64,000 nucleotides of DNA from Mycobacterium colombiense CECT 3035 (GCF_002105755.1 NZ_CP020821.1:3658001-3722000), one strand, 5' to 3'; positions 1-9,177 are shown, numbered from the stretch's first letter. Translations and numbers: made by a program. Notes: generated from the sequence alone by a model not told the origin.

Positions 1-1263
1 TCGCTGGTCGGCGACGGCGCGGGATCCGTGTTCAAGATTTTCACCACGGCCGCGGCCCTGGACATGGGCATGGGCATCAACGCCACCCTCGAGGTGCCGG
101 GCCGGTTCCAGGCCAAGGGCATGGGTAGCGGTGGGGCCAAGGGTTGCCCGAAGGACAACTGGTGCGTGGTCAACGCCGGCAACTATCGCGGGTCGATGAA
201 CGTGACCGACGCGTTGGCCACCTCGCCCAACACCGCGTTCGCCAAGCTGATCCAGCAGGTCGGCGTGACGCGCACGGTGGACATGGCGATCAAGCTCGGG
301 CTGCGGTCCTACGCCGATCCGGGCACCGCCCGCGACTACAACCCCGACAGCAACGAGAGCCTGGCCGACTTCGTCAAACGGCAGAACATCGGCTCGTTCA
401 CCCTCGGCCCGATCGAGGTGAACGCGCTGGAGCTGTCCAACGTCGCGGCCACGCTCGCCTCGGGCGGCACCTGGTGCCCGCCCAACCCGATCGACAAACT
501 GGTCGACCGCAAGGGCAACGAGGTCGCGGTGACCACCGAGACCTGCGATCAGGTGGTGCCCGAGGGCCTGGCGAACACCCTGGCCAACGCGATGAGCAAG
601 GACGCCCTCGGCGGCGGCACGGCGGCCGGCTCGGCCAGCGCCGCGGGGTGGGACCTGCCGGTGTCCGGTAAGACGGGCACCACGGAGGCCCACCGCTCGT
701 CGGGCTTCGTGGGCTTCACCAACCACTACGCGGCGGCCAACTACATCTACGACGACTCCACCAACCCGACCGATTTGTGCTCCTCCCCGTTGCGCCACTG
801 CGGCGAGGGCGATCTGTACGGCGGTAACGAGCCGGCGCGCACCTGGTTCACCGCGATGAAGCCGATCGCCACCAGTTTCGGGCCGGTGCAGTTGCCGCCC
901 ACCGACCCTCGCTACGTCGACGGGGCGCCGGGGTCGCGGGTGCCCAGCGTGGCCGGCCTGGACATCGACGCGGCGCGCCAGCGCATCAAGGAGGCCGGCT
1001 TCCAGGTCGCCGACCAGAACAACTTCGTCAACAGCAGCGCCAAGCAGGGCGAGGTGGTCGGGACGACGCCCAGCGGCGCAACGATTCCGGGGTCGATCAT
1101 CACCATCCAGGTCAGCAACGGCATCCCGCCGGCCCCGCCACCGCCGCCGGAGGGCGCGCCGCCGCCGGTCGGCTCGCAGGTCGTCGAGATTCCGGGTCTG
1201 CCGCCGATCACGATCCCGCTGCTGGCGCCTCCGCCACCGGCACCCGGTCAGCCGCCCCCGTAA
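1..1263 (+). CDS. ponA2: PonA2, bifunctional penicillin-binding protein, C-terminal part
   Basis: This is the transpeptidase end of a class A penicillin-binding protein that cross-links peptidoglycan outside the membrane. The reading frame is open from the first base, so the glycosyltransferase domain and start lie outside the window. The fragment holds the active-site SVFK tetrad (Ser at codon 9, Lys at codon 12), an SPN motif near codons 75-77 and KTG at codons 224-226. A single PASTA domain follows (about codons 314-374), then a Pro-rich tail ending in PGQPPP. PASTA plus a Pro-rich tail is the arrangement known for mycobacterial PonA2 (Rv3682). The next two genes match the order after ponA2 in M. 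tuberculosis, which supports the assignment. Confidence 0.93.
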   Translation, partial: SLVGDGAGSVFKIFTTAAALDMGMGINATLEVPGRFQAKGMGSGGAKGCPKDNWCVVNAGNYRGSMNVTDALATSPNTAFAKLIQQVGVTRTVDMAIKLGLRSYADPGTARDYNPDSNESLADFVKRQNIGSFTLGPIEVNALELSNVAATLASGGTWCPPNPIDKLVDRKGNEVAVTTETCDQVVPEGLANTLANAMSKDALGGGTAAGSASAAGWDLPVSGKTGTTEAHRSSGFVGFTNHYAAANYIYDDSTNPTDLCSSPLRHCGEGDLYGGNEPARTWFTAMKPIATSFGPVQLPPTDPRYVDGAPGSRVPSVAGLDIDAARQRIKEAGFQVADQNNFVNSSAKQGEVVGTTPSGATIPGSIITIQVSNGIPPAPPPPPEGAPPPVGSQVVEIPGLPPITIPLLAPPPPAPGQPPP

Positions 1264-1362
1264 ATCTGATCGCCGCAGCCCGATGCACCCGCTTCGCCGT
1301 CGGGCAGGCGTCGTGATCCAAGAGATACTCTGCCAATCCCCGACCGGCAGTAGGCTGCGAGC

Positions 1363-2382
1363 ATGGCTGATGCTCAAGTCTCGATTGCCCGGCTCCTCCC
1401 CGGGCCGCCTCGCGGCCCGCATCGTCGCCGAGCTGTCCCCGTCCTGATACGTGCCGGCGCCGCCGCGTTAGCTTCGGGCGTCGCCGGTCTGGGCTACGCC
1501 GCGGTCATCGAGCGCAACGCGTTCGTCCTGCGCGAGATCACCATGCCCGTGCTGAGCCCGGGGTCGACCCCGCTGCGGGTGCTGCACATCAGCGACCTGC
1601 ACATGACCCCCGGCCAACGCCGCAAACAGGCGTGGCTGCGCGAGCTGGCGGGCTGGGAACCGGATCTGGTGGTCAACACCGGCGACAACCTGGCGCATCC
1701 CAAGGCGGTCCCGGCGGTCATCCAGGCCCTGGGCGATCTGCTGTCGCGGCCGGGTGTGTTCGTGTTCGGCAGCAACGACTACTTCGGCCCGCGGCTGAAG
1801 AACCCGCTGAACTACGTGACCAACCCGTCGCACCGAGTTCGCGGGGAACCGCTGCCCTGGCAGGACCTGCGGGCGGCGTTCACCGAGCGCGGCTGGCTCG
1901 ACCTCACCCACACCCGGCGCGAGTTCGAAGTGGCGGGTCTGCACATCGCCGCCGCGGGCGTGGACGACCCGCACATCGACCGCGACCGCTACGAGACCAT
2001 CGCCGGTCCGGCCAGTCCGGCCGCGAATCTGCGGCTGGGACTGACCCATTCGCCCGAGCCGCGGGTGCTGGACCGCTACGCCGCCGACGGCTATCAGCTG
2101 GTGATGGCCGGACACACCCACGGCGGTCAGGTCTGTCTGCCGTTCTACGGCGCCCTGGTGACCAACTGCGGCCTGGACCGCACGCGCGCGAAGGGACCGT
2201 CGCGCTGGGGCGCCAACATGCAGTTGCACGTGTCCGCCGGGATGGGCACCTCGCCGTTCGCGCCGGTGCGATTCTGCTGCCGGCCGGAGGCGACCCTGCT
2301 GACACTGATCGCCACCCCGATGGGCGACCGCGACGCGGCGAGCGACCTGAGCCGTTCGCAGCCAACAGCATCGGTGCGTTGA
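1363..2382 (+). CDS. Membrane-anchored calcineurin-like metallophosphoesterase (Rv3683-like)
   Basis: A 339-residue protein with one probable N-terminal membrane segment (about residues 28-48) and a metallophosphoesterase domain. Metal-binding motifs are visible in order: SDLH (77-80), GDN (107-109), GSNDY (136-140, in place of the usual GNHD/E) and GHTHGG (from 250). Such enzymes hydrolyse phosphoester bonds with a two-metal centre; the substrate here is unknown. The first 25 codons are unusual: they include an 8-bp GC hairpin (1401-1419) and read as Pro/Arg-rich filler, as if a short repeat had been inserted. I keep the ATG start because no other start codon occurs in frame before the membrane segment. 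The stop overlaps the start of the next gene. Confidence 0.85.
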   Translation: MADAQVSIARLLPGPPRGPHRRRAVPVLIRAGAAALASGVAGLGYAAVIERNAFVLREITMPVLSPGSTPLRVLHISDLHMTPGQRRKQAWLRELAGWEPDLVVNTGDNLAHPKAVPAVIQALGDLLSRPGVFVFGSNDYFGPRLKNPLNYVTNPSHRVRGEPLPWQDLRAAFTERGWLDLTHTRREFEVAGLHIAAAGVDDPHIDRDRYETIAGPASPAANLRLGLTHSPEPRVLDRYAADGYQLVMAGHTHGGQVCLPFYGALVTNCGLDRTRAKGPSRWGANMQLHVSAGMGTSPFAPVRFCCRPEATLLTLIATPMGDRDAASDLSRSQPTASVR

Positions 2383-3503
2383 CCGACCAGACCCGGATCG
2401 CGGTTCGCGGCCGCTCACGCTGCTGGACGGACAACGCGATCCGGCTGATCCAGGCCGACGCCCGGCGCAGCGCCGACACCCACCTGCTGCGCTACCCGCT
2501 GCCGTCGGCGTGGAGCGAGGGCGGCCCCGGCGCTCAGGTCGCGCTGTACCTCAAAGACGAGACGACGCACATCACCGGCAGCCTCAAGCACCGGCTGGCC
2601 CGCTCGTTGTTCCTCTATGCGCTGTGCAACGGCTGGATCGACGAGGGCACCACGGTGGTCGAGGCGTCGTCGGGTTCGACGGCGGTATCGGAGGCCTATT
2701 TCGCGGCGCTGCTCGGTCTGCCGTTCGTCGCCGTGATGCCCGCGGCGACGAGCGCGTCGAAGGTGGCGTTGATCGAATCCCATGGCGGCCGTTGCCATTT
2801 CGTGCAGAGTTCCAGCGAGGTCTACGCCGAGGCCGAGCGGGTCGCGCACGAGACCGGCGGGCACTACCTGGACCAGTTCACCAACGCCGAGCGCGCCACC
2901 GACTGGCGGGGCAACAACAACATCGCCGAGTCGATCTTCGAGCAGCTGCGCGAGGAGCGCTACCCCATCCCGGACTGGATCGTGGTCGGGGCGGGCACCG
3001 GTGGCACCAGCGCCACGATCGGCCGCTACATCCGCTACCGGCGCCACGCCACCCGGCTGTGCGTCGTCGACCCGGAGAACTCCGCGTTCTTCCCCGCGTA
3101 CGCCCAAGGTCCGGACGACCTGAACGACGTCGTGATGACCACCTCGTCGCGCATCGAGGGCATCGGCCGGCCGCGGGTGGAGCCGTCGTTTCTGCCCGGC
3201 GTGGTGGACCGGATGGTGTCCGTCCCGGACGCGGCGTCGATCGCGGCCGCCCGTCACGTCAGCGCCGTGCTGGGACGTCGCGTCGGGCCGTCGACGGGCA
3301 CCAACCTGTGGGGCGCGTTCGGCCTGCTCGCCGAGATGGTCGCCGAGGGCCGCAGCGGTTCGGTGGTCACCCTGCTCGCCGACAGCGGCGACCGCTACAG
3401 CGACACCTATTTCGACGACGAATGGGTCGCGGCGCAGGGGCTGGACCCGGCGGAGCCGGCCGAGGCGCTGGCCGAGTTCGAGCGATCGTGCATCTGGAGG
3501 TGA
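2379..3503 (+). CDS. PLP-dependent cysteine synthase-like protein (Rv3684-like)
   Basis: A fold-type II PLP enzyme of the cysteine synthase/cystathionine beta-synthase family, 374 residues from the TTG that overlaps the upstream stop (TTGA). The Schiff-base lysine is in TGSLKHR (Lys70). The SSGST loop and the GAGTGGT glycine loop, which hold substrate and PLP phosphate, are both present. It resembles Rv3684, which is not one of the main cysteine synthases. The substrate is not evident from the sequence, and sulfur transfer or amino-acid lyase activity are both possible. Coupled translation with the metallophosphoesterase gene is likely. The start is the least certain part, because the first 20 residues look poorly conserved. 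Confidence 0.85.
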   Translation: MTDQTRIAVRGRSRCWTDNAIRLIQADARRSADTHLLRYPLPSAWSEGGPGAQVALYLKDETTHITGSLKHRLARSLFLYALCNGWIDEGTTVVEASSGSTAVSEAYFAALLGLPFVAVMPAATSASKVALIESHGGRCHFVQSSSEVYAEAERVAHETGGHYLDQFTNAERATDWRGNNNIAESIFEQLREERYPIPDWIVVGAGTGGTSATIGRYIRYRRHATRLCVVDPENSAFFPAYAQGPDDLNDVVMTTSSRIEGIGRPRVEPSFLPGVVDRMVSVPDAASIAAARHVSAVLGRRVGPSTGTNLWGAFGLLAEMVAEGRSGSVVTLLADSGDRYSDTYFDDEWVAAQGLDPAEPAEALAEFERSCIWR

Positions 3504-3564
3504 CCTGCCCCACCGCGGTTTGGCCTCCCGATGGCCCGGTGCGATAGGCTGTCGAGGCTTCAAG

Positions 3565-3638
<74 letters not shown>

Positions 3639-3651
3639 CTCATGTTGCGGA

Positions 3652-3696
3652 AGTTCGCGGCGGACATCAGCCCTCAACAGGGTGTTGCCGCGAACT
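3652..3696. terminator. Possible bidirectional terminator hairpin after tRNA-Pro
   Basis: A perfect 10-bp inverted repeat (AGTTCGCGGC with GCCGCGAACT) separated by 25 nt lies between tRNA-Pro and the end of the convergent minus-strand gene. There is no T-run, as is common for mycobacterial terminators, so the function is inferred from structure and position only. Confidence 0.4.
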
Positions 3697-3699
3697 CCC

Positions 3700-4713
3700 T
3701 CACTTCATCGTCGCCAGGTTGTGCCAGAAGTTCTTGAGGCTGTCGGTGCCGCCAAACAGCGTGGTGAAATTCGTGGAGTCAACGAGCACGATGTCACCGG
3801 CCCGGTCGCCGGCCGGCGGCATCCAGATCAGCGAATTGAATTCGCTGTTGCCCGCCGCGGTAAAGGGATGGGGCCGTTGCGGGTCCACGCGCTGCCTGCC
3901 GAGCACGCGCAGCAGGTCGCTCTCCGGAGCGGTGAGTTCGTAGTGCGGCAGGTGCGGGTGAAAGTTCAGCGTGGTGACGTTGTTCAGCAACCCCGGCGCG
4001 TCCAGGTCGCGAAATCCGGTCAGCGGCGCGATCTCACCGGTCCCCTCCACCAGGGCGGGACGCAATCCCCACGTGTTGTGCACGGGAACGCCGAGCGCCT
4101 TCATCAGTGAGCGCGTGTAGGCGGTGAACCGCTGCTGCCGTGGCACCAGCGGGTCCCCGTGATGGAGGTACTCGACCTGACGCTGCGCCGCGTCGTCGGT
4201 GAAGCCGACGTCGTGGTGCGGCGCCAGCAGCAGGCAGGTTCCGTCGCGGCTTAGCCACTCGCGCAGGGCGGCGACCTCTTCATCCCGCGCCTGTTCCTCG
4301 CCGACCAGATGGTCGAGACCGAACACCATCAGGGTGTCGGTGTCGGCCAAGATCCGTTCGTCGATCAGCTGCTGGTAGCCGGCCTGGTCGATGCGCTGGA
4401 ACACCGCGACCGGGTGGCCGGTGTCGGCGCCCGCCAGCTGCTGGAACGCCAGCGTCGAGCGGTGGAACAGCTCCAGGGTGCCGGCGATCCCCTGCAGGAA
4501 GTGCGCCTCATCCCAGTCGGGGCCCTCGTAGTGGGGCCAGGCCGCTCTGCGCACTTCGGTCATCGTCGAAAACCGGTTGTCCAGCGTCTCGACATCGCGC
4601 TGCGATTCCCACGGATAGCTCCACGTCCAGTAGATGCTGATCCGTCGTCCGCCCGCGTGGGGTCGCGGTACGTGGGTCTGGTTGTAGGTGCGCGCGGCGG
4701 GCAGGGTGCTCAT
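3700..4713 (-). CDS. Uncharacterised protein of the DyP operon, GATase1/ThuA-like appearance
   Basis: A 337-residue soluble protein without signal peptide or membrane segments, last gene of a three-gene unit behind the DyP peroxidase. Visible stretches such as DTLMVFGLDHLVG and GTCLLLAPHHDVG alternate hydrophobic strands with polar turns, as in a Rossmann-like or class I glutamine-amidotransferase-like fold. I see no catalytic triad that would settle this. The ATG start has a purine-rich stretch upstream, and the gap to the peroxidase gene is 17 bp, so co-transcription is likely. Function unknown; a role in processing or delivering the peroxidase substrate is only a guess from context. Confidence 0.7.
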   Translation of the reverse strand: MSTLPAARTYNQTHVPRPHAGGRRISIYWTWSYPWESQRDVETLDNRFSTMTEVRRAAWPHYEGPDWDEAHFLQGIAGTLELFHRSTLAFQQLAGADTGHPVAVFQRIDQAGYQQLIDERILADTDTLMVFGLDHLVGEEQARDEEVAALREWLSRDGTCLLLAPHHDVGFTDDAAQRQVEYLHHGDPLVPRQQRFTAYTRSLMKALGVPVHNTWGLRPALVEGTGEIAPLTGFRDLDAPGLLNNVTTLNFHPHLPHYELTAPESDLLRVLGRQRVDPQRPHPFTAAGNSEFNSLIWMPPAGDRAGDIVLVDSTNFTTLFGGTDSLKNFWHNLATMK

Positions 4714-4730
4714 GATGGTTTCCCCGGTCG

Positions 4731-6053
4731 TCAGTCAAGCGCCGCTAGGTAGCGCATGGCGTTGATGCCCGGCAGGAAGAAGTACGCCCCGCCGGTCAGC
4801 GTCGTGAACGCCGGAAGCCCCTTGAGGACTCGGCGGATGGGCCGCCTCGGTATCTTGAATTCCATTGTGCCGTCTTGCGTTCCGCAGATCGGGTCGTGCT
4901 CGTTGCCGAGTTCGTGGAACGTGCGGTCGTTGATCCAGACGTTCTGCGCGAATTCGAACTGCCGGATCAGGCTGGCGCAGATGATGAATGCGGCGATGCC
5001 ACGGTCCGCTCCGTCGTCGGGGGCGCCGTCGGGCAGCGCCGGGCCATAGGTGGCTCCGCGGCGGATCATCCTGCGCCGGTTCATGTTGTGCGCGGTGTCT
5101 CGCGGGTTGAGCCGCCGGGCGTGGGCGCCCAGCGGGCACGCGTACCCGAGCGGGTCCATCTCCTTGTAGTTGAAGTCGTTGTTGCGCATCGGGTCCGCGC
5201 CCAGCTCGGGGTCGTCGGCGTCCGGCGCGAGCACCAGGGGGGCGCCGCTGCGCCAGCGGCCCATGAACTTCGCGGCCAACAGCTCCTCGTCGTCGGGCGT
5301 GCGAGCCTGCGAACGGATGTACTCGCGGAACAACGCCACGTGTTCGCGCAGTCGCCGGTAAGCGGCGTACGTCCCGTTGCGCGCGAGCACATCCGGCTCG
5401 GGTGAGTTGGCCACCGGCCCGACCTCATCGGGATAGCCGAGGATGAACTCGCCGGCCTTCAGCGGCGCACCCGATCCCGGCGTGGGTTCCTCGCCCGATC
5501 CCTCGATCACCGGCTGCGACAACCGATCCCGGAAGCCGAAATGGTCGTGGGCGTAGTTGAACGGGGGTGTCGCATTGAGATCCAGGTACGAGACCCGGCG
5601 CACGCCGTCGCACCTTCGCACCAGGTCGTCGTGGGCGCCGGTGGCGCGGGCGTGTTCGGCGTCGTCCCGGGCGAACAGGATCGCGATCGCGTGCAGGTCG
5701 TCGCCGGCCAGTCCCCCCACCCAGTTGTCGGGATGGTTTCGTCCGGTGTCGCCGAGGATGTCGGACCGGGCGGCCATGCCCTGCCGGAACTCCTCGGGAA
5801 AGGTGGCCAGCGCCTCCTCCGGCACACCGAGCGCCCGAAGGCCGTTCCAGGTGAAACCCAGGGTGACCCAGCGCCTGGTGTCGTCCATGGCGTCTCGCAC
5901 CGACGCGGCGGACTGCACCACGTCCACCAGTTCGGACAGCCAGGCCCGTCCGCCCACCGGATCGCCGAACGAAAGGAACTCGTAACGCCCGGTCAGGGCC
6001 GGGGTACGGGTCAGCAGGATGTGCTGGATGTCGTCGAGTTCAAGCATCGGCAC
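4731..6053 (-). CDS. DyP-type peroxidase
   Basis: A dye-decolourising heme peroxidase of 440 residues. Family landmarks are visible: the EFILGYPDE stretch (about 202-210), the distal-site motif region GFRDR (173-177) and the proximal heme-ligand region CPLGAHARRLNP (His at about 311). The family normally has GxxDG at the distal site. Here the last Gly is Arg, while the catalytic Asp is kept. There is no Tat signal, so it is probably cytoplasmic or encapsulated. It is the middle gene of a minus-strand operon (13 bp after the 186-aa gene, 17 bp before the 337-aa gene). The GTG start at 6053 is used; an ATG two codons downstream is equally plausible. Confidence 0.85.
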   Translation of the reverse strand: MPMLELDDIQHILLTRTPALTGRYEFLSFGDPVGGRAWLSELVDVVQSAASVRDAMDDTRRWVTLGFTWNGLRALGVPEEALATFPEEFRQGMAARSDILGDTGRNHPDNWVGGLAGDDLHAIAILFARDDAEHARATGAHDDLVRRCDGVRRVSYLDLNATPPFNYAHDHFGFRDRLSQPVIEGSGEEPTPGSGAPLKAGEFILGYPDEVGPVANSPEPDVLARNGTYAAYRRLREHVALFREYIRSQARTPDDEELLAAKFMGRWRSGAPLVLAPDADDPELGADPMRNNDFNYKEMDPLGYACPLGAHARRLNPRDTAHNMNRRRMIRRGATYGPALPDGAPDDGADRGIAAFIICASLIRQFEFAQNVWINDRTFHELGNEHDPICGTQDGTMEFKIPRRPIRRVLKGLPAFTTLTGGAYFFLPGINAMRYLAALD

Positions 6054-6066
6054 GCTCCGATGGGCG

Positions 6067-6627
6067 TCACTGCATCTGATCCAGCATGGTGCCGAACGCG
6101 GCTTTCAGCCGCAGCCCCTTCTTGATCTCGTCGGCCGTGACATAGGGGTACTCCCCGTATTCCAGGAAGCTCGGGCATTGGTGGTCGCGCACGTACTTGA
6201 CGAAGGCTTCCGGGTTCTCTCGCCAGTCCTCCGGGAAGCCCTCGAGGTTGGTGAAGACGGTGGTGATCCCTGTCTGGCTGAACAGCTGCACCGCGTCCTC
6301 GGTGTACTTGTCGAAGTCGGTGTCGAAGATGCCCTGGTACTGGAAGTGCAGCCCCGACCCCACGTCGAAGAGCTGCCAGCGCAGGTAGTGCAGCCGCAGC
6401 GGCGCCAGCACTTCCGGGTTTGCCTTGACGGCTTCTTCGATCTGTTTGCCGTAGGCGCGAACGGCCGCTTCACGGCCATCCTTGACCTTGGCGATGATGG
6501 AAAAGCCGTAGCATGCTGGGGTGCGCGGGTACAGGGGCCCGTACCGGCCGCGTTCCAGCTCGAAATAACCTTCCTTGGGGATGGCCAGGGCCGCGGGTTT
6601 GCTCCACTGGTCTTCGGTTGCCACCAT
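6067..6627 (-). CDS. Uncharacterised first gene of the DyP operon, ferredoxin-fold-like
   Basis: A 186-residue soluble protein rich in charged and aromatic residues (for example HYLRWQLFD and GIFDTDFDKY). Its alternating pattern resembles the alpha/beta ferredoxin-like fold that also builds DyP peroxidases, but I see no heme-ligand His in the proper context and no GxxDG. It heads the three-gene peroxidase operon and lies 13 bp upstream of the peroxidase. ATG followed by GTG offers two adjacent starts; I use the ATG. The function is unknown. A partner, half-domain relative or substrate-binding protein for the peroxidase would fit the context. Confidence 0.7.
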   Translation of the reverse strand: MVATEDQWSKPAALAIPKEGYFELERGRYGPLYPRTPACYGFSIIAKVKDGREAAVRAYGKQIEEAVKANPEVLAPLRLHYLRWQLFDVGSGLHFQYQGIFDTDFDKYTEDAVQLFSQTGITTVFTNLEGFPEDWRENPEAFVKYVRDHQCPSFLEYGEYPYVTADEIKKGLRLKAAFGTMLDQMQ

Positions 6628-6906
6628 CGTCGCTCCAAAGTCTGACCGGTGCGCCGGACGCTACCACCTGACTCCGCCCGCGCAACCCGGATCGGCCGAG
6701 GGGCCCAGCACACATCTGCCGTACCGGGTATCTAGCGCAATCATCCGAAACCGGGCCGATATAATGGATCTCACGTCGTGCTAAGCAGACAGCATCGACA
6801 TTCGTCGCCGTCATAACTCATCAGTGATCGCCTCGCGAGACCGCAGGCTGCAGAAAACGGCGCGGAAATGCCTGTAACCGGTCTCGAAGCATGAGGGCGC
6901 CACTCA
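6628..6906. other. Intergenic region between the divergent DyP operon and GAF-ANTAR gene
   Basis: This 279-bp gap must carry the promoters of both the minus-strand DyP operon and the plus-strand GAF-ANTAR gene. It is less GC-rich than its surroundings, with a GATATAATGG stretch near 6757-6766 that resembles a -10 element. I see no convincing operator, repeat or further gene. Confidence 0.4.
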
Positions 6907-7596
6907 GTGACCAATCTTGACGATCTCAGCCTGCTCACCGACGTTCTGCGGGCCATCTATTCGGCCGACGCCGACGACTTCCCCCAGGTGCTGGACGACC
7001 TGACGACGGCGGCCGCGCGCTGGGTGCCTGGCGCCGAAGAAGCGGGCATCACCGTCACCAGCCGGCAAAACGAGGTCAGCAGCCCGTCCGTCACGCACGA
7101 CTGCGCCCGGTTGCTCGACGAGTTTCAGCAGCGCCACCTCGAGGGGCCCTGCGTCCACGCCGCCTGGACCCGCAAGGTCGTCGTCATCGACGACCTTGAA
7201 GCCGACGCGCGCTGGCCGAAGTACCAGGCCGACGCGCTCGCGCACACGCCAATCCGCAGCGTGCTGTCGCTGCCCATGTTCGCCGACGAGCTGAGCATGG
7301 GCGCGCTGAACTTCTACGCCGAACGCCCGCGGTCCTTCTCCGAGGACTCGCGCCGGATCGCGGCCGTCTTCGCGACACTGGGTGCCCTGGCATGGAGCAA
7401 CGTCGTGCGCACCCAGCAGTTCAAGGAAGCACTGAGCACCCGCGACACGATCGGACAGGCCAAGGGCATCCTCATCGAGCGCTACGACCTCGACGACCAG
7501 ACCGCCTTCAACACCCTGATCAAGCTGTCACAGAGCATGAACACCCCGCTGCGCGACATCGCGCGCCGGGTGATCGACGACGCAACCGGGCGCTGA
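6907..7596 (+). CDS. GAF and ANTAR domain RNA-binding antiterminator
   Basis: A 229-residue regulator with a GAF sensor domain (about 25-155) followed by an ANTAR domain (about 165-225). The ANTAR part shows the typical start DTIGQAKGILIERY and the ending IARRVIDDA. ANTAR proteins bind paired hairpins in mRNA and prevent transcription termination; the GAF domain would bind a small ligand. Mycobacteria carry several such orphan GAF-ANTAR proteins. The GTG start is followed directly by the conserved region. It is divergent from the DyP operon, and its targets cannot be told from this window. Confidence 0.88.
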   Translation: MTNLDDLSLLTDVLRAIYSADADDFPQVLDDLTTAAARWVPGAEEAGITVTSRQNEVSSPSVTHDCARLLDEFQQRHLEGPCVHAAWTRKVVVIDDLEADARWPKYQADALAHTPIRSVLSLPMFADELSMGALNFYAERPRSFSEDSRRIAAVFATLGALAWSNVVRTQQFKEALSTRDTIGQAKGILIERYDLDDQTAFNTLIKLSQSMNTPLRDIARRVIDDATGR

Positions 7597-7638
7597 CGTC
7601 ACGGGCCGGCCGAACATGCCAGGGCCCATGGCATTTGG

Positions 7639-8286
7639 CTAGCATTCGCACTCCGGTTCCAGTCGTTGCGGTCTGGCGCGCGGCGCGACCCCGCGCGGGC
7701 GCCGCGGACCCCGCACGACAACGGGCTGGATGCGCGTCCAGCTCTGCAACTGGGAGCGGCCCACCAGGCGGCAATGGTGGGTGCCGGCCAACTGGCGGGC
7801 CGCCTTGGTGAAGGTCTGGTTGGTCACGACGACCGTCCGGTTACAGCCGTGGTGCAGCGCGCCCGCCACGACCTGCTGGACCGCGGCCACACCGACGGCC
7901 TTCGCCAGCCTCTTGCATTGGACGGCCATCCGAGCGCCGTCTTTCCCGGCGATCAGATCCACGCCGTAGTCTCCGGTGCTGGCGGTCGGGGTGACGCTGT
8001 AGCCGGCGACGCGAAGCTGCGCCGCAACGAATTCCTCGAACTCGGTGCCCGACATCCGGTCGATGGCCCGCAGCCCGGATTTCGTCAATCGGAGATCGCG
8101 GCGTCGGTGCGCGTCGGCCTGGTAGCGGTCCCGCTGTAGCGACAACCACCACAAAAGCGCCACGGCGACGGCGAGCCCGCCGAGTCCCGCGAGGCAGCCC
8201 GCCGGCAGGCTGCCGGTGGCCTGCTGCGTGAAATACCAAGGGAGCGCTAAGCCCAGCGGCAGGAGCGACCCGAGCACCTTCTCCAT
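7639..8286 (-). CDS. Membrane-anchored Mrr-like restriction endonuclease-fold protein
   Basis: A 215-residue protein with two hydrophobic segments (about 5-20 and 28-50) followed by a PD-(D/E)xK nuclease domain of the Mrr type. The catalytic set is visible: Glu in FEEFVA (84/85), Asp in GDYGVD (110), and Gln-x-Lys in VQCKR (123, 125). The C-terminus is basic and Pro/Arg-rich. Mrr-like domains cleave modified DNA, but membrane-tethered versions are common in actinobacteria and their role is not settled. No methyltransferase lies beside it, so it is not an ordinary restriction-modification enzyme. It converges with the GAF-ANTAR gene. Confidence 0.82.
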   Translation of the reverse strand: MEKVLGSLLPLGLALPWYFTQQATGSLPAGCLAGLGGLAVAVALLWWLSLQRDRYQADAHRRRDLRLTKSGLRAIDRMSGTEFEEFVAAQLRVAGYSVTPTASTGDYGVDLIAGKDGARMAVQCKRLAKAVGVAAVQQVVAGALHHGCNRTVVVTNQTFTKAARQLAGTHHCRLVGRSQLQSWTRIQPVVVRGPRRPRGVAPRARPQRLEPECEC

Positions 8287-8395
8287 TGCCCGATGAACCT
8301 AGCGGACGCCACCGACAATTCGGCGCAATGCAGCGAGGGCTCACGGTCGCGGCACGGCACGCGGGGTCGCCCCGCCCGGACCGAGGTGCCTGATG

Positions 8396-8698
8396 TCAGG
8401 CGCAGTCGGCGCACACCGGCAGGCCGGAGCTGGACGTACGCATCCGGCTGCGGTGCTGCACCAAAAAGCAGCTCGAGCAGGTGAACTCGTCGGCCCGCTG
8501 CGGAATCACCGTCACGGACAGCTCTTCTCCGGACAGGTCGGCACCCGGCAGCTCGAAGAAGTGCACATCGTTGGGGTCCTCGTCGACCACGGCGGTGGCA
8601 GGTCCCTGCAGGGTCGGTGCCAGTTCGCGAAGCGGGCCTTTCTCCTGGGTGTCGGCGTCGGATACACGGCGTGCGTCGTAGTCAGTGGTGGTCGCCAT
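8396..8698 (-). CDS. DUF4193 small zinc-ribbon protein
   Basis: A 100-residue protein matching the actinobacterial DUF4193 family. It has an acidic N-terminal half, the DVHFFELPGADL and EELSVTVIPQ stretches, and a C-terminal zinc ribbon with paired cysteines (CSSC then CADC). Family members are small and cytosolic and of unknown biochemical role. The paired Cys arrangement suggests structural zinc. The gene stands alone with its own upstream region on the minus strand. Confidence 0.85.
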   Translation of the reverse strand: MATTTDYDARRVSDADTQEKGPLRELAPTLQGPATAVVDEDPNDVHFFELPGADLSGEELSVTVIPQRADEFTCSSCFLVQHRSRMRTSSSGLPVCADCA

Positions 8699-8859
8699 CG
8701 GTGTTCCTTCCTGCTATGGAACGGGTAGACGCACTTTCCTGTACTCACCCGTGGCGCAGGCAGTACCCCGTTCGGGGGTGCGCTACACCATCGCGGCCCG
8801 AAAAAGTTGCTGCAACTGGGAAACGGGCCGCCGGGACCGCCCGCCCAAACCCGGCGCGC

Positions 8860-9177
8860 TCAGCTGCTGGGCGGTGGCGCGGGCTGGTCGGAATGAGCGG
8901 CGTGCCAGCGCAGTTCGGCGTCGCGGACCTTGCGGTGGGCGCGCAGCAGCCACGCCGCGCTGAGCGCGCCGAGGGCGACCGCCACCAGCAGCGCGACGGC
9001 ACCGCCCACCAGGTGCCCGGCCGCCACGGCGAACAGGCCCACGGTCAGGGCGATGACCGCGACCGCAGCACCGGCGAGGCCCGGGGCGTTGGCGCCGTTC
9101 TTCAGGGATTCGCCCGCGTGCTGGCGAGTGGTACGGGCATGGTCGATCGGGGGGTCCTTGGGGTAATCCAACGTCAT
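8860..9177 (-). CDS. UsfY-like membrane protein
   Basis: A 105-residue protein with the N-terminal pattern YPKDPPIDHARTTRQHAGES, which resembles UsfY, the small protein encoded beside usfX-sigF in mycobacteria. Two hydrophobic helices follow (about 35-80), then a basic stretch AHRKVRDAELRW and a Pro-rich end. I choose the ATG at MTLDYP because the upstream part of the open frame is not conserved in character. UsfY has no defined biochemical role but belongs to the SigF stress response. Its position less than 2 kb from rsfB and the rsb operon fits a SigF-linked neighbourhood. Confidence 0.75.
   Translation of the reverse strand: MTLDYPKDPPIDHARTTRQHAGESLKNGANAPGLAGAAVAVIALTVGLFAVAAGHLVGGAVALLVAVALGALSAAWLLRAHRKVRDAELRWHAAHSDQPAPPPSS

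Noticed and set aside
6067..6627. 186-residue protein as a second full DyP peroxidase
   Set aside because: It is under half the family length and lacks GxxDG and the proximal His context.
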